Positions 62,261-64,000 of a stretch of DNA of 64,000 nt are shown here, piece after piece; position 1 is the stretch's first letter; each line of letters opens with the position of its first letter. The translations under genes were made by a program, and so were the position numbers. The stretch covers positions 1,118,501 to 1,182,500 of the forward strand of contig NZ_AP026708.1 of the NCBI RefSeq assembly GCF_026000375.1, given 5' to 3'. The DNA comes from Pseudodesulfovibrio portus. Its GTDB lineage: Bacteria > Desulfobacterota > Desulfovibrionia > Desulfovibrionales > Desulfovibrionaceae. The notes under the pieces were generated by a model that did not search any database, was not told the origin of the DNA, and was given only the letters and a program-made list of their open reading frames with translations.

Positions 62261-63514
62261 ATGAATCACGGATTTTTCACCATCATCAGCCGCGAGGAGT
62301 TCGTGGAACGCCTCAAGGTGTTCGCCTCCCTTGAGGCCGAAACCGTGGACCTGGCTCTGGCCCGCGACCGGGTCCTGGCCGCAGGACTGACGGCGTCCCA
62401 CGACTGGCCCCTGCTCGACCGATCCTGCATGGACGGGTTCGCGGTCAACGCCCGCGACGTGTTCGGGGCCGGCGAATCCAATCCAGGGTATCTGGAGTGC
62501 GTGGCCTCCCTGCCCATCGACCGGCTGCCGGACATCACCCTGCAGCCCGGCGAGTGCGCCCGCATCGCAACGGGCGGCATCCTGCCCGAAGGCGCCGACG
62601 CCGTGGTCATGGTCGAGCACACCCAGGCCATGGAAGAGGAAACCGTGGGCAGCACCATCGAAATCCGCAAGAGCGCGGCCCCCGGCGAAAACGTCATGCA
62701 GCGCGGCGAAGATGCCCGCGAGGGCAGGACAGCCCTGGCCCAGGGGATTGTCATGCGGCCCCAGGAAATCGGACTGGCCGCCGCCCTGGGCTTCGAGTCC
62801 GTGGAGCTGACGCGAAGGCCGCGCGTGGGCATCCTGTCCACAGGCGACGAACTCATCGAAGTGACCGGGACGCCCCGGCCCGGCCAGGTGCGCGACGTCA
62901 ACTCCCTGACCCTGGCCGCCCTGGTCGAACAGGCGGGCGGCGTTCCGACCCGCTACGGCATCATCAAGGATGTTCTGCCCTCCCTGTCCGAGGCCCTGGA
63001 ACGGGCAATCGATGAAAACGACCTGGTGCTCCTCTCCGGCGGCAGCTCCATCGGCGTGCGCGACCTCACGGTCCAGGCCATCGAGTCCATGGACAAGGCC
63101 GAAATCCTGGCCCACGGCGTGGCCCTCAGCCCCGGCAAGCCAACCATTCTCGGTCGCGTCGGGAACAAGCCCGTCCTCGGCCTGCCCGGCCAGGTGACCT
63201 CCGCCCTGGTGGTCATGCACGTGCTCATCCTGCCCCTGGTCCGCCACCTCCAGGGCGACGGCCACGCCTTCTCCGAAACCGGCCGCGCCGTGCGCAAGGC
63301 AGTCCTTTCGCGGAACCTGCCGTCCAAACCGGGCCGGGAGGACTACGTCCGCATCCGGCTGGAAACGCGCGACGGCAAACCGGACGCGGCCCACCCCGTG
63401 CTGGGCAAGTCGGGACTGCTGCGGACCATTGTCCAGGCCCACGGGCTGGCCCGCATCCCCGCCGAATCCGAAGGATTCTACGAGAACGACCTGATTGATG
63501 TATGGATTATATAA
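62261..63514 (+). CDS. moeA: Molybdopterin molybdenumtransferase
   Basis: 417 residues. MoeA inserts molybdenum into adenylylated molybdopterin. The N-terminal domains (DWPLLDRSCMDGFAVNA and CARIATGGILPEGADAVVM) and the MPT-binding domain (VGILSTGDELIEV, LLSGGSSIGVRDLT, GKPTILG, GLPGQVTSALV) are complete. ATG 62261 is preferred to ATG 62213, which adds an unrelated lead; its ribosome site is weak. It complements the FmdE-MoeA fusion at 3468. Confidence 0.94.
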   Translation: MNHGFFTIISREEFVERLKVFASLEAETVDLALARDRVLAAGLTASHDWPLLDRSCMDGFAVNARDVFGAGESNPGYLECVASLPIDRLPDITLQPGECARIATGGILPEGADAVVMVEHTQAMEEETVGSTIEIRKSAAPGENVMQRGEDAREGRTALAQGIVMRPQEIGLAAALGFESVELTRRPRVGILSTGDELIEVTGTPRPGQVRDVNSLTLAALVEQAGGVPTRYGIIKDVLPSLSEALERAIDENDLVLLSGGSSIGVRDLTVQAIESMDKAEILAHGVALSPGKPTILGRVGNKPVLGLPGQVTSALVVMHVLILPLVRHLQGDGHAFSETGRAVRKAVLSRNLPSKPGREDYVRIRLETRDGKPDAAHPVLGKSGLLRTIVQAHGLARIPAESEGFYENDLIDVWII

Positions 63515-63534
63515 GCTATCGGAATCGATAGCTT
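63513..63534. terminator. Hairpin at the moeA stop codon
   Basis: AAGCTATCG (63513-63521) and CGATAGCTT (63526-63534) are perfect 9-bp arms around GAAT and overlap the moeA stop codon. The T-tract is poor on both strands, so termination is possible but not certain. Confidence 0.4.
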
Positions 63535-63543
63535 TCGATTAGA

Positions 63544-63990
63544 TCAGTCCTGTTCGTCCAACTCCAGTATCCGCCACCCTTCCCCGCCCTTCATGAGCAC
63601 AAACACGGAGTCATCCTCGAAGTTCTTGTCCAGGTTCTCGACCTTCACGTTATAGGAGCCGAAGACCCGGACCTCGGCCAGGTCCCTGTCCAGATAGATC
63701 AGGTCGAAGCGCAGCCCGGCCGGGTCCACCCTGGCCGTGCGCAGCCGCTTGAAGGTCCCGCGCTGGCGCTGGATTTCCTTGAACACCTCGAACTGGAAGT
63801 CGAACTTGTCGCGCACATGGTGCGCGAACAGCAGATAGTAATCGTCGTCCAATGACGTCTGGCGGACGTAGAAGGTCCGCAGCAGGTCCTTGATCTCCTC
63901 GGGGACCTCGCTGGTCAGATCCGCCGGGGGCAGGCCGGAAATATCGGCGTTGTGGGCATCGATGGCCGCGCCGTCGGTCTGGGAGTTCAT
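63544..63990 (-). CDS. Conserved-looking protein of unknown function
   Basis: 148 residues, soluble. The N-terminal 30 residues are acidic and probably disordered. The rest (PEEIKDLLRTFYVRQTSLDDDYYLLFAHHVRDKFDFQFEVF, in parts, then a beta-rich FGSYNVKVENLDKNF and MKGGEGWRILEL end) suggests an NTF2-like or similar small alpha/beta fold. No catalytic motif or family was recognised. It converges on moeA. The start is 10 bp from the window edge, so the upstream context is not visible. Confidence 0.75.
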   Translation of the reverse strand: MNSQTDGAAIDAHNADISGLPPADLTSEVPEEIKDLLRTFYVRQTSLDDDYYLLFAHHVRDKFDFQFEVFKEIQRQRGTFKRLRTARVDPAGLRFDLIYLDRDLAEVRVFGSYNVKVENLDKNFEDDSVFVLMKGGEGWRILELDEQD

Positions 63991-64000
63991 GAGCGTGAGG

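Overview
The window is GC-rich chromosomal DNA of a sulfate-reducing deltaproteobacterium, most likely in the Desulfovibrio / Pseudodesulfovibrio group. The evidence is a selenocysteine-containing formate dehydrogenase, a periplasmic HydAB [FeFe]-hydrogenase with its own maturation operon, bacteriohemerythrin, and many PAS/Cache hybrid kinases. No rRNA or CRISPR array was seen. One tRNA gene (tRNA-Ala, GGC) is present and carries an integrated island.

Layout. 1-5.1 kb: formate dehydrogenase alpha subunit (3' end outside the window, in-frame UGA read as Sec), a ModE-like regulator and an FmdE-MoeA fusion, all on the minus strand. 5.5-10.4 kb: hybrid histidine kinase, YbaK-type deacylase, and a divergent CorA / MscS pair. 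10.6-19 kb: [FeFe]-hydrogenase hydAB, then a long untranslated leader and the maturation operon (TM1266-like protein, hydG, aspA, an unrecognised gene, hydE, hydF), followed by a convergent one-third-histidine protein. 19.3-24.5 kb: a complete nickel/dipeptide-type ABC importer. 24.5-29.9 kb: chemoreceptor, tpx, FkbM-type methyltransferase, rsgA.

29.95-35.07 kb is an AT-rich genomic island inserted at the 3' end of tRNA-Ala. It is bounded by a 25-bp repeat of the tRNA end (24/25 identical) and holds a decayed tyrosine recombinase. Its cargo is almost entirely membrane transport and tension genes: a truncated CNNM/DUF21 protein, DUF389, a LapA-like protein, CorA and MscS. The host chromosome carries its own CorA and MscS genes at 8.4-10.4 kb.

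35.2-45.5 kb: a permease pair coupled to an alginate-lyase-like protein, a Cache-type hybrid kinase, recN, marC, acyl-ACP thioesterase, GNAT and HD-GYP genes. 45.7-49.5 kb: an ECF sigma factor, an anti-sigma-like protein with a CBM48-like domain, and three exported proteins. 49.6-52.4 kb: nitroreductase, metallo-hydrolase, a 79-residue protein that appears to be a new Cys-Sec selenoprotein (UGA followed by a textbook SECIS-like hairpin), an iron-sulfur flavoprotein-like gene and comF. 52.5-57.8 kb: rplU-rpmA-obgE, proB, an MFS transporter and a TiaS-like protein. 57.8-64 kb: a PadR regulator divergent from a small basic protein across a perfect 12-bp inverted repeat, a molybdenum-storage-like kinase-fold protein with a MOT1 molybdate transporter, argB, bacteriohemerythrin, moeA and an unrecognised gene.

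Two themes tie the window together. One is molybdenum/tungsten and selenium supply for formate dehydrogenase: a ModE-like regulator, two MoeA-type genes, a Mo-storage-like protein, MOT1 and two SECIS elements. The other is hydrogenase assembly: HydEFG plus aspA, an unknown protein, a His-rich protein and a putative metal importer. The best candidates for something undescribed are the 79-residue selenoprotein (50773-51012), the tRNA-Ala island with its CorA/MscS/DUF389/LapA/CNNM cargo, and the unrecognised protein inside the hydrogenase maturation operon.
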